NCBI RefSeq assembly: GCF_900141775.1
Contig: NZ_FSRI01000001.1
Coordinates: 186,001-250,000 of the forward strand
Direction of reading: 5' to 3'
Length of the DNA: 64,000 bases
Origin: Salinivibrio sp. ES.052
GTDB taxonomy: Bacteria > Pseudomonadota > Gammaproteobacteria > Enterobacterales > Vibrionaceae
Position 1 is the stretch's first letter; each line of letters starts with the position of its first letter. The position numbers were made by a program, and so were the translations under genes. The notes below the pieces were generated by a model, which saw only the letters and a program-made list of their open reading frames with translations, made no database searches and was not told the origin of the DNA. Below are positions 1 through 7,596 of this stretch, in pieces.

Positions 1-374
1 TATTTTTGTCACGCCAGGCGATGGACATTCTCATCGCCTTAAAGACATTTGCCGGTGGGTCTGATTACATTCTTCCTTCCCGTTATGACTCTGATGCTCC
101 AATGAGTAGTGCGACGATGAACCGAGTCATGGATTTGACATACAAAGCCGCGCAAAAGGAAGGTCAGTCACTAAATAAGTTTGGGCCGCATGACCTGCGT
201 CGAACTGCGAGCACTTTGCTGCATGAAGCTGGATACAATACGGATTGGATAGAAAAATGCCTGGCACACGAACAGAAAGGGGTGAGGGCAGTTTACAACA
301 AAGCCGAGTACCGAGAACAGCGCGCGGCCATGTTGCAGGATTGGGCTGACATGATTGATGAGTGGACAGTCTAG
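1..374 (+). CDS. Tyrosine recombinase/integrase, C-terminal part (5' end outside window)
   Basis: The frame is open from the window edge, so the start and the N-terminal DNA-binding domains are missing. The visible 120 or so residues are the catalytic C-terminus of a P4-like phage/island integrase: HDLRRT (the HxxR box), LAHE (the second conserved His) and VYNKAEY, which holds the nucleophilic Tyr. Such enzymes integrate and excise islands at att sites, often in tRNA genes, and usually sit just inside attL. The RepA/oriT element to the right is therefore plausibly its cargo, although attL is not in view. The family call is firm; ownership of the downstream element is inference. Confidence 0.85.
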   Translation, partial: FLSRQAMDILIALKTFAGGSDYILPSRYDSDAPMSSATMNRVMDLTYKAAQKEGQSLNKFGPHDLRRTASTLLHEAGYNTDWIEKCLAHEQKGVRAVYNKAEYREQRAAMLQDWADMIDEWTV

Positions 375-616
375 ATATGTAGATGAGCGAATCAGGGTTA
401 TCGCAATAGCTAGATCAATAAAATTTACTTTTGAGCAAATTTTTTTTGTCATATGTGTTAGTTTGAATAGTTCTAGAGTTTTCAAATGATAGAATACCTA
501 TGCCAGTCAATAATATAGTAACTTCAATTATTTGAGTAGTTCGCTGTAATGACGATAAGTAGGGAGATGGCGGCAGGCAGAGGCTTGTCCACTTAATCAA
601 TCATTAGGACGAGAAT

Positions 617-1624
617 GTGAACATATTTGATTACACACGTTATATTCTATCAATGGGTTCGGATGAACTGGAGATATTGGTTAGAAAGTGGGTAAGCGCC
701 CAATCAAGTAAGTATGCCTCAGTACATCGGCCTGCGGGAGCCGGTGATAGAGGTTGTGACGTAATAGGTTTCTATACTCCAAATAAATTTGAAGGAGATT
801 GGGATAACTATCAATGCAAACAATACAATAAAGCAGTCCCAACAGATAAAGGAATGCATGAGCTTGGAAAAATATTATATTATTCTTACTTAGGTGAGTT
901 CTCAAAACCAAAAAATTACTATTTTGTAGCGCCAAAAGGTATTAATAGAAACCTTAGAACTTGGATATTAAACCCCTCACAATTGAAGAAAGGTTTAATA
1001 GAAAACTGGGGTAAATATTGTGAAGACACTATTGTTGATGGTAAGAAAATAATTCTCGAACCAGAGCTGTAACGATTTATTTTAAGTTATGATTTCTCTT
1101 CTGTAAGTATTATTGGAATAGATGATATAGTCGATGATTCGAATTTTAGAGCAATTTTAGTCGATTTATATGGTGGGGAGCTTCCTAGTGCTCCAGCTGT
1201 AGAGGTTCCTAAAAATATCGACGATAGTGAACTAAATTATGTTAATAAAATTCTAGATGCTTATAGTGATCATGACCAAATAATATACTCAAAGCCAGAA
1301 GAGGTGGTTGGCCATGATGAGTTTGAAGAAGACTTTGTGGAGCAAAGAGAACGTTTTTATAGTGCAGAAGCATTTCGTTTATTTTATAGAGATAATACAG
1401 TAGATGGTGTTTTAGATTGTTTTGAGAAAGAAATACTTAAAGGTGTAAAACCAACTCTTAGGTTAGATTATCCTAATTCATTTATAAGAATGTGTACTGT
1501 CTTGTCTGAAGCTGGAAAACTACAGCCATCTGGTAAATTAGCAATTCATGGAAAGATAGACGTCAAACAAGGGTATTGTCATCAGTTTGCTAATGAAGAT
1601 AAGTTACACTGGAGGAAAAAATAA
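617..1624 (+). pseudogene. ABC-3C system nuclease effector, interrupted by an in-frame TAA
   Basis: One frame runs from ATG 617 to 1624 except for a single TAA at 1070-1072. Reading stays open through 1073-1303, with no frame change, and the second half continues to a stop overlapping the next ATG. The N-terminal part has PD-(D/E)xK (Mrr-like) nuclease features: GDRGCDVIG followed by the QxK-type YQCKQY. The part after the stop corresponds in position to the C-terminal domain that links ABC-3C effectors to their partners. A CAA-to-TAA change (EL-Q-RF) would explain the break simply. The upstream 151-residue product would keep the nuclease motifs but lose the linking domain. Assignment is by motif plus operon context. 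Confidence 0.75.
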
Positions 1625-2058
1625 TGTCCAATACACATGTTTTCAATAGCTCGTTAGAAGCCGGTGTTAGGACTATCTGCTTTCTTGATTCATACTTTCC
1701 AGAGAGTATGGATTTTGATGGATTGATGAAAATTGATTTCATACTTGTTCATTCTAGTGACTTTGGTGGCCCGGAAAGTCTTCATCCAGTAACACCTAAT
1801 CGAAAAGGGGAATACTTTTCCCGTAGAGAGAAAGTCAGATCAGGACTTGATCTTATGAGAGAGTTTGGGCTTGTCGAAGTTGATTACACAAATAATGGAG
1901 TCGCTTATAAAGCATCAGAGTATGTTAGTCCTTACTTAGATCTAATGAAGTCCAATTATTCGTTATCATTAATTACAATATCAGAATGGCTAGCAAAAGA
2001 ATTAAACAAAAATGGATTTGAAAAGTTTAACATAACTCTGGAAAATAAGGTGTTTTAA
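1624..2058 (+). CDS. ABC-3C system middle component
   Basis: This 144-residue protein begins inside the stop codon of the effector (taATG) and ends in the same way on the ATPase gene, so the three are translationally coupled. The pattern FDGLMKIDFILVHSSDFGGPESLHPVTP, followed by a conserved basic REKVRSGLDLM helix, resembles the small middle-component family of ABC-three-component systems, as does its position between a nuclease-type effector and an SMC-like ATPase. The family is defined by context and its exact biochemical role is not established; it presumably bridges ATPase and effector. This is the only intact gene of the three. Confidence 0.75.
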   Translation: MSNTHVFNSSLEAGVRTICFLDSYFPESMDFDGLMKIDFILVHSSDFGGPESLHPVTPNRKGEYFSRREKVRSGLDLMREFGLVEVDYTNNGVAYKASEYVSPYLDLMKSNYSLSLITISEWLAKELNKNGFEKFNITLENKVF

Positions 2059-3898
2059 TGAACTCTGGTTTTTTTATAAATAAAATACTATTTATTGGTG
2101 ATGATAATAAAGCATCAATTGATTTTTCCAATCACCTTCATATTGTGCATGGTGCCTCGAATACAGGGAAATCTCTATTAATTGAAGCTATAGATTATAT
2201 GTTTGGTTCTGAGGAGCTTAAAGAGGTTAAACCAGAAAGTGAAAAATACTCAGAAGTAGCAATGCAGCTTTATCTAAATAGTATACCTTATACTGTTTTT
2301 AGAAAATGGCCCTCGAACTCTTTTGAAATATATCATGATTTCGTTGAAGAAAAAGATGGTGCAAATTTTTATAGCTATTTTAAAGTAGGAAAAGAAAAAA
2401 AACAGTAAAAAATATTAGTGACTTTTATCTAAGTGGTTTAAGGGATGTAGAAATATCATCTAATCTATATGGTGAAAAAAGTTCTCTTACAATACGATTA
2501 TTATCAAGGGTTTTCTTTTCTAGTGAGGAGAAAATAATTAGTTCTAACTCTCCGATTGTCGTTGGAGATACTAGCGAAGATAGTAAAAATAAAAATATAT
2601 TTAAGTTTCTACTTACTGGAAATGATGACTCTAACGTAAAAACTGTAGTTCGTGGTAATGAATTTAAGAGCGAAAAGAAAGGGCAGTTAGATGTATTGAG
2701 AGATGTTGTAGAGACTTTACAATCTGATTTGATGTTTAAAGATGAGAGTTATGAAGATCTTAAAGAAAGAGAGGTTAAGCTAGATAGTACGATAGAAAAG
2801 TTGAATCATAGTATGAGTTTGATGAAAGAGTCTCTATCAGAAGTTGTAAAGAATAAAAGAAATATTGCCAATGAATTAATTAGTGTTGATGAAAGAAATG
2901 ATAATATTAAATCAAATCTAGCTAATTTTGAAATATTAGAGAAAATATATATTAGCGATATCGAAAGATTGAGTTCTCAAGAGGAAGCTGCATTCCTATT
3001 AGGCGTCGGACATCATGCTCAATGTGAACATTGCGGTAAGACACCAGAGAAAATATGTGAAGACTTGATGGATGTTGAAAAATTAGCTAAATCATCTCAA
3101 ATAGAAATTAAAAAAATAAAATATAAATTATTAGAGTTAAATGAAACAAGATTAAAATTAAAATCCCAGCTAGATAATTATTATTCAAGATCGCAAAGCT
3201 TAAGCTATGACTTGAAGTGTATAGATGATGAAGTTGAAAATAGAACTCCAGAAATAAAGATTATTGATGAAAAAATATCAGAGTTGACGGAAGAGCGAAA
3301 TCTTGTTTTATCAGATATCCGATTGCTTGAACGTATAAATGTTTTCTATAAAAGACTCCAAGAAACAGAATTCGCCTCTACACCGAAGAAATATAAATCC
3401 CATGATTTTTATCCTGAAAATGAAGCTGTAGATAATTTTTGTAGGATATATAAAGATATTTTAAATCAAATAAATTTTCCTGGTAATAATGAGGTTTCTT
3501 TCGACTTTTCTACTTTTGATGTGGTTATCGATGGCAAGCCTAGAAGTTTAAATGGTAAAGGAGTTAGGGCAATATTACATTCAGTGTTTAAAATTGCTCT
3601 CCTTAAACACTGTAAGGAAAGTAGCCTTTACCACCCAGGGATTATTGTGCTCGATTCTCCTTTAGTTACTTATAGAGATCCATTTAAAAGTAAACATGGA
3701 GATTTAGATGATGATGAGAAAGAGTTGGCAAATACTAAGGTTAGTTATCATTTCTTAAAATATTTAACCGAAAATAATATTGGGCAATTTATTATTGTCG
3801 AAAATATAGATATACCCGATTCGCTCACAAATAGTATTGGTGTAGATACATTTTACGGTAATAATGCTGAAAATGGTCAAAGGGCTGGTTTGCTCTAA
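2058..3898 (+). pseudogene. ABC-3C system SMC/Rad50-like ATPase, frameshifted in an A8 tract
   Basis: Two pieces of one gene: 2058-2408 in one frame, then from about 2402 to 3898 in the -1 frame. The first piece holds Walker A (GASNTGKS). The second holds a long coiled coil, a zinc-hook-like CEHC in its middle, and Walker B (GIIVLDSPL) near the end, as in Rad50/SMC-like ATPases. The break lies in eight A residues (2395-2402). In the first frame this reads A AAA AAA, a classical -1 slippery heptamer, and a -1 slip joins the halves exactly. One lost A, a sequencing error or true frameshifting are all possible. Without rejoining, Walker A and B are on separate peptides. Confidence 0.75.
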
Positions 3899-3911
3899 GG
3901 TTATAAGGTAG

Positions 3912-3947
3912 TACGTTAAACCTTAGTGGTGGAATAGGTTTAACGTA
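3912..3947. terminator. 11-bp perfect inverted repeat after the ABC-3C operon
   Basis: Arms TACGTTAAACC (3912-3922) and GGTTTAACGTA (3937-3947) pair perfectly around a 14-nt loop. It sits between the convergent ABC-3C operon and the minus-strand gene at 4017. The tail is only modestly T-rich, so a weak bidirectional terminator is likelier than a strong one; a protein-binding palindrome is the alternative. Confidence 0.5.
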
Positions 3948-4016
3948 TTCTTTAGTTACTTCTTTAGCCTAATTGAATCTTTGGTAGTCAATTAGTGCTT
4001 TTAGCCGCTAAAATTT

Positions 4017-5084
4017 TTAGATCTTCGAACCAGATAATAGAAACTCTTCACGAATTGACTTTATCGCTTTCGAAACAGCTTGATTTGACAACGGCTTACC
4101 TGTGATTTCACCCAGCAATATACCAATATTTTTATTAGATTTGTTCTGTTTGCGAAGAACCAACATGCGTTTTTTATTGTCCGTTAGCCGAGAATCTACC
4201 ATCTTTCGTGCTAAGTTGCGCAGTTCGGACACATTCGTCGGGTCCAGTGAAGAGTTCAGCATGTAGTAGTAAAAGTACTTATCAATTAATCTATCTCCGG
4301 ACTTAGCGTTATGACGGTCTGGATGCGCGATCTGGCGTCGTAATCTCAAGACTTCTTGCTCAAATTGTTCTGAAGAGCGTTTGGCTTGCTTATATAGAGA
4401 ATTCCAAGAACCATCATGAAGCTTGGGGCGATGGGGTAGACAGTAATTCGTACTCAGATCCGGCCGCTTTTTTTTCCCTTCTTTTTCATCATTGTCTTCA
4501 GCATTGTCACGTTCATTGTTTTCTCTCTCAATATATCCGTGTTTTGTCCATGTGTGCATGAACTGTGAAAACTCTGTAGGGTTTCCACACAAGGCACACA
4601 GTCGTGTTTTTTTATCCGACTTAAAACTGATATCAGGCGCTAGTTTTGATCTATTAGGTTTCTTTCCTTCACAAATCATAAACAATGATTTGAGCATATC
4701 TTGAGTCGATATGAACAGTATGTCTTGCTCTGTATGGGAACTCTTGCCAACAAAGTCGCGTAAATAAAAATGAATTTGGTCGGCCGTATAACGAAAACCT
4801 CTCAACTTGATGAGGTCACTATAGTTACACTTTTCTCTTGAGATAGGGCAAAAGGACAAATACTGGTTTGGAAGGCTACTCAAGTATTCCGATACCACGG
4901 GATCAATCACCTGTTTAATCAAGTTTATGATGTTGTGGCTTTTAGACTCTTCCGAGTATGAATGCCATTTCTCCCTAAAAATGCGAATGGCATTTGCCAC
5001 AGACTTGTCAGAGTTCTCCCATACAGGAATATAAAACGGACCTAGTCGTTCTGACGCATCTACCTCAGTTTCAAATATTTTCAT
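4017..5084 (-). CDS. Unrecognised protein with CxxC...CxxH zinc motif and C-terminal HTH-like segment
   Basis: I do not recognise this family. From ATG 5084 it is about 355 residues (an in-frame TTG at 5090 is an alternative start). Visible features: a CALCG knuckle near residue 165, a strongly acidic-basic low-complexity stretch, then NYCLPH, which together could form one split zinc site (CxxC...CxxH); and a C-terminal segment ending LSNQAVSKAIKSIREEF that looks like a helix-turn-helix recognition helix. It is transcribed away from the AlpA/RepA genes and toward ABC-3C. A DNA-binding role in the mobile element is plausible from motifs alone; function is otherwise unknown. Confidence 0.6.
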   Translation of the reverse strand: MKIFETEVDASERLGPFYIPVWENSDKSVANAIRIFREKWHSYSEESKSHNIINLIKQVIDPVVSEYLSSLPNQYLSFCPISREKCNYSDLIKLRGFRYTADQIHFYLRDFVGKSSHTEQDILFISTQDMLKSLFMICEGKKPNRSKLAPDISFKSDKKTRLCALCGNPTEFSQFMHTWTKHGYIERENNERDNAEDNDEKEGKKKRPDLSTNYCLPHRPKLHDGSWNSLYKQAKRSSEQFEQEVLRLRRQIAHPDRHNAKSGDRLIDKYFYYYMLNSSLDPTNVSELRNLARKMVDSRLTDNKKRMLVLRKQNKSNKNIGILLGEITGKPLSNQAVSKAIKSIREEFLLSGSKI

Positions 5085-5169
5085 ATCCAACTTTTTTGTC
5101 CAATGATTAGTCTAATCTACAGGCAGCTCCTGGCATTATCAACCCAAGAATGTTGAAAAGGAGAGGGTT

Positions 5170-5397
5170 ATGAATCCATCAATGACAAACAAAACGCTGA
5201 TAAATCGCAAGACCTTACTCAGCATGATCCCTTTGTCTGATCGAACCATCTATAACTTGGAACAGCGTGGTGAGTTTCCTCGTCGTATTGTTCTGACCAG
5301 CCGAAGTGTTGCTTGGGACCTGGCTGAAGTGGAGAACTGGATAGAAGAAAAGCGCAGGTCTGCGTTAAAAGCCGCAAGACCCGGTTTTATTTGGTAA
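5170..5397 (+). CDS. AlpA/MerR-like excisionase-type regulator
   Basis: A 75-residue protein with the AlpA-family winged helix: an N-terminal helix-turn-helix (LLSMIPLSDRTIYNLEQRGEFPRRIVL), then RSVAWDLAEVENWIEEK, the conserved W-x-x-x-x-V-x-x-W end of this family. A clear ribosome site (AAGGAGAGG) lies just before ATG 5170. AlpA-type proteins activate integrase expression or act as excision factors in P4-like islands and integrative elements, which fits the integrase to the left and the replication gene 12 nt downstream. Specific target sites are not visible. Confidence 0.8.
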   Translation: MNPSMTNKTLINRKTLLSMIPLSDRTIYNLEQRGEFPRRIVLTSRSVAWDLAEVENWIEEKRRSALKAARPGFIW

Positions 5398-5409
5398 GTC
5401 TGAGTCCAC

Positions 5410-6393
5410 ATGACGCTTAAAGATGTAACGGATGTTCAGGCTAGGGGAACCAGTCGGCAAAAAAGTGCCTCGGGTGCCAGCGGTAAACTAGAGCTAAGCA
5501 CGAAATATATAGACAACATCATAGCAATCCAGGAGTGCAGTGCTCAGGAGGCTAATGAACTCGGTTTTATTGCTCGGCTTCTGATTCAAGCAACCATACC
5601 GCACAGTAAGCCAGAATCGAATGAGTGGAGTCGGAAGAATGGTAATTTCACAATGCACATGATGGCCCCCTCATCGGTAGGTTTGCCTTACGGTTGCTAT
5701 GCACGTTTGCTTCTGGTTTGGGTAAGTACACAAGCGGTGAGAAATAAGTCAAGACTGGACAATGGTTTTATCACTGAACAGGAAGCGCGAAAGCTTGATC
5801 TGGGACACTCTCAAAGACGTTTTATGGAAGAGTTAGGGCTGCGTTCAACTGGCGGAAAAAGTGGGACTATAGGCCCATTTCGAGAACAGATGCGGCGGTT
5901 ATTTAAAACGACGATTAGTGTCAGTTTTACAGAGCTAAACGATGAAAGTGGATATATTTGTGAAGATGAAACTGGAGCCAGAGTTGCTGATATTTCCCAT
6001 ATTTGGTGGAGTACGAAGCAGCCTGATCAAGATTCACTATGGGAATCTTGGGTGGAACTGTCGCCTAAGTTTTTTCAACTGATTACTGATAAACCTGTCC
6101 CTCTGGATATGAGAGTGTTGAGGTTGATTAAGCGTTCTCCGATGGCCTTAGACATATATTGCTGGGCGACTTATCGGGTGAGTTACTTAAAGAGAGCAAC
6201 AATTATCCCGTGGTCAGGTTTGATGGAACAATTGGGCTCTAATTACGCCAATGTAAAAAGCTTTAGACGACGGTTTAATGATGGACTTGAAAAGGTGTTG
6301 CAGGCATGGCCAGAGCTAGATGCTACTCCAACTGAAAAAGGGCTACTTTTGAAACCAAGTGCTCCACAAGTACCTCGACGGACAAAACGATAG
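5410..6393 (+). CDS. repA: Plasmid-type replication initiator RepA
   Basis: A 327-residue protein resembling the 'plasmid encoded RepA' family: conserved blocks around GLPYGCYARLLLVWVSTQAVR, QRRFMEELGL-STGGKSGTIGPFREQMRRLF, and MALDIYCWATYRVSYL, with a basic C-terminus. These proteins bind iterons next to their own gene and open the origin. Four direct repeats at 6481-6571 start 88 nt after the stop and strongly support the assignment. The gene starts 12 nt after the AlpA-like gene and probably shares its transcript; the ribosome site is weak. It indicates that the element replicates, or once did, as a plasmid or plasmid-like intermediate. Confidence 0.8.
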   Translation: MTLKDVTDVQARGTSRQKSASGASGKLELSTKYIDNIIAIQECSAQEANELGFIARLLIQATIPHSKPESNEWSRKNGNFTMHMMAPSSVGLPYGCYARLLLVWVSTQAVRNKSRLDNGFITEQEARKLDLGHSQRRFMEELGLRSTGGKSGTIGPFREQMRRLFKTTISVSFTELNDESGYICEDETGARVADISHIWWSTKQPDQDSLWESWVELSPKFFQLITDKPVPLDMRVLRLIKRSPMALDIYCWATYRVSYLKRATIIPWSGLMEQLGSNYANVKSFRRRFNDGLEKVLQAWPELDATPTEKGLLLKPSAPQVPRRTKR

Positions 6394-6472
6394 AGTGAGC
6401 GGGATTATGTAGCGTGATGAAACAGATTGTATTCACCATTCTTGGCGTTAATAAGCCTGGGTATTTAGAAAG

Positions 6473-6820
6473 TTATCCACGCATGTTATGTCCCGCTTTA
6501 AAGGGGATATTTTGCGCATGTTCTGTCCCGGCTTACGCATGTTTTGTCCCAGAGTGCGCATGTTCTGTCCCGCGAAGTGCCAAAAAGTTTTTTAATAACA
6601 GGTAGTTGTAGAGCCCCCTATAGTACTTTCCTGTAGGTATACCTATATAGAAAATAAACCTGTAGTTGAATAAACAAGTATTGTGGATAACTTTGATAAA
6701 TAAGTTGCTCAAAACTGTCAATGAAATCATTTTTTTGAAGTTGGTGTATTTTTAACTATATGAAAATAAAGTAAATTTTATTTTTGTTATCTTGATTTTT
6801 AAAAATTTATTGACACTTGA
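6473..6820. other. Putative plasmid replication origin (oriV)
   Basis: Downstream of repA the sequence lists the parts of an iteron origin in order: a DnaA-box-like TTATCCACG (6473-6481), four iterons (6481-6571), a perfect DnaA box on the minus strand (TGTGGATAA, 6682-6690), and a strongly AT-rich stretch (about 6720-6815) that could be the unwinding element. The order and the repA neighbour support an origin; activity cannot be judged from sequence. Confidence 0.75.
6481..6571 (+). repeat. Four RepA iterons, GCATGTTnTGTCCC
   Basis: Direct 14-bp repeats start at 6481, 6516, 6537 and 6558, differing only at position 8 (A, C, T, C). The last three are spaced exactly 21 bp apart, two helical turns, as expected for an initiator binding one face of the helix; the first is 35 bp away from the second. 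A short ORF that crosses them is not a gene. Confidence 0.85.
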
Positions 6821-6925
6821 GGGGCGGTAAAATACGAACGCTCTGAACTTAGCCTAGAGCGGAAAGTGTTAGGAAAGCTGTGTTTTTCGGTGTCGTGATA
6901 TTGAGTAAAGCCAACACACATAAAT

Positions 6926-6991
6926 CGCTGTAAGACCGCTATTTTAGCGCTATTCAGTCGCTATAAGTGCGCTGTCATACCGTTATAAGTG
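6926..6991 (+). repeat. Six helically phased 11-bp direct repeats
   Basis: Units start at 6926, 6937, 6948, 6959, 6970 and 6981, exactly every 11 bp, each beginning CGCT (CGTT in the last), with a consensus close to CGCTATAAGTG. They lie between the RepA origin and oriT, where IncP plasmids carry traK, which is absent here. Exact one-turn phasing suggests a co-operative protein array, as in R1-type parC centromeres or oriT accessory sites. The binding protein is unknown. Confidence 0.75.
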
Positions 6992-7094
6992 TCGGACTTA
7001 TCGAGTAAACATAGTTTACACAGGAATAAACAGTTAAATGCAGAGAAATGCACACGGGCATGCATAACTTTCCGTGATAAAACCAAAGTTGAAA

Positions 7095-7195
7095 TACGGG
7101 CAGGATGTGTGAAGTAGGCACACCATGCAAGCATGGCGAAGCCTCTTCACTTTGGACTTATTCGCACCTTCGGAGCTCAACGTTAATCCTGCCCT
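7095..7195 (-). other. oriT: IncP (RP4)-like origin of transfer, oriT
   Basis: Read on the minus strand, this region matches the RP4 oriT as I know it in order and spacing: GCAGGATT, CGTTGAGC, GGTGCGAATAAG (7157-7168 on plus), AGTGAAGA, CCTACTTCAC (7109-7118) and ATCCTGCCCG. The nick is predicted on the minus strand between 7101 and 7100 (ATCCTG/CCCG). An imperfect inverted repeat, GTGAAGTAGGC (7109-7119) with GCCTCTTCAC (7141-7150), is the likely TraJ site. As in RP4, traJ is transcribed away from oriT, directly to the right. Confidence 0.88.
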
Positions 7196-7221
7196 GCGGG
7201 GCCAGAGAGAGGAGGCAAAGC

Positions 7222-7596
7222 ATGGGGAACAGCACGAACAAGATCACTCGAAAGAATAGCCCACCGATTAAGGTTTACTGTCTGCCAGAGGAGCGTGAGT
7301 TGATCGAATCGCTGTCTGTGCAAGCAGGTCTTAGTACTTCTACTTATCTACGTGAAGTCGGCCAAGGTTATCGCATTCAAGGTATTACCGATGTAGAACA
7401 GGTACGCGAACTGGTAAGAGTGAATGGTGACTTAGGGCGTTTGGGTGGTTTGCTTAAGTTATGGCTTAGTAATGATGCCAAGGTAGCGAATGTGGGAGTC
7501 AATACAATCTTAGCGGTGCTTAATCGTATTGAAGCGACGCAAGATCAAATGAGCTCGCTTATGGAATCCATTCTTCGGCCAAGGGCCGATCAATGA
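7222..7596 (+). CDS. traJ: Relaxosome protein TraJ (oriT recognition)
   Basis: A 124-residue protein from ATG 7222, chosen because a strong GAGAGGAGG ribosome site precedes it; the frame is open upstream through oriT but that part has no gene character. It closely follows IncP TraJ: SPPIKVYCLPEER near the N-terminus, YLREVGQGYRI, and the signature VNGDLGRLGGLLKLWL, ending in RPRAD. TraJ binds the inverted repeat at oriT and directs the relaxase to nic. It overlaps traI by 4 nt (ATGA), so the two are coupled. Length matches RP4 TraJ (about 123 residues). Confidence 0.92.
   Translation: MGNSTNKITRKNSPPIKVYCLPEERELIESLSVQAGLSTSTYLREVGQGYRIQGITDVEQVRELVRVNGDLGRLGGLLKLWLSNDAKVANVGVNTILAVLNRIEATQDQMSSLMESILRPRADQ

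Noticed and set aside
171-600. Minus-strand frames near the integrase end
   Set aside because: Low-complexity shadows of the integrase and AT-rich spacer, with no start signals.
6414-6605. A 63-codon frame just after repA
   Set aside because: It is made of the iterons themselves (repeated CSVP-type codons) and has no ribosome site; the repeats explain it.
7181-7195. A plus-strand TTAATCCTGCCC resembling an IncP nic site upstream of traJ
   Set aside because: Read on the minus strand this is the GCAGGATT block of the RP4-like oriT; the true nic core with the correct flanks lies at 7096-7106 on the minus strand.
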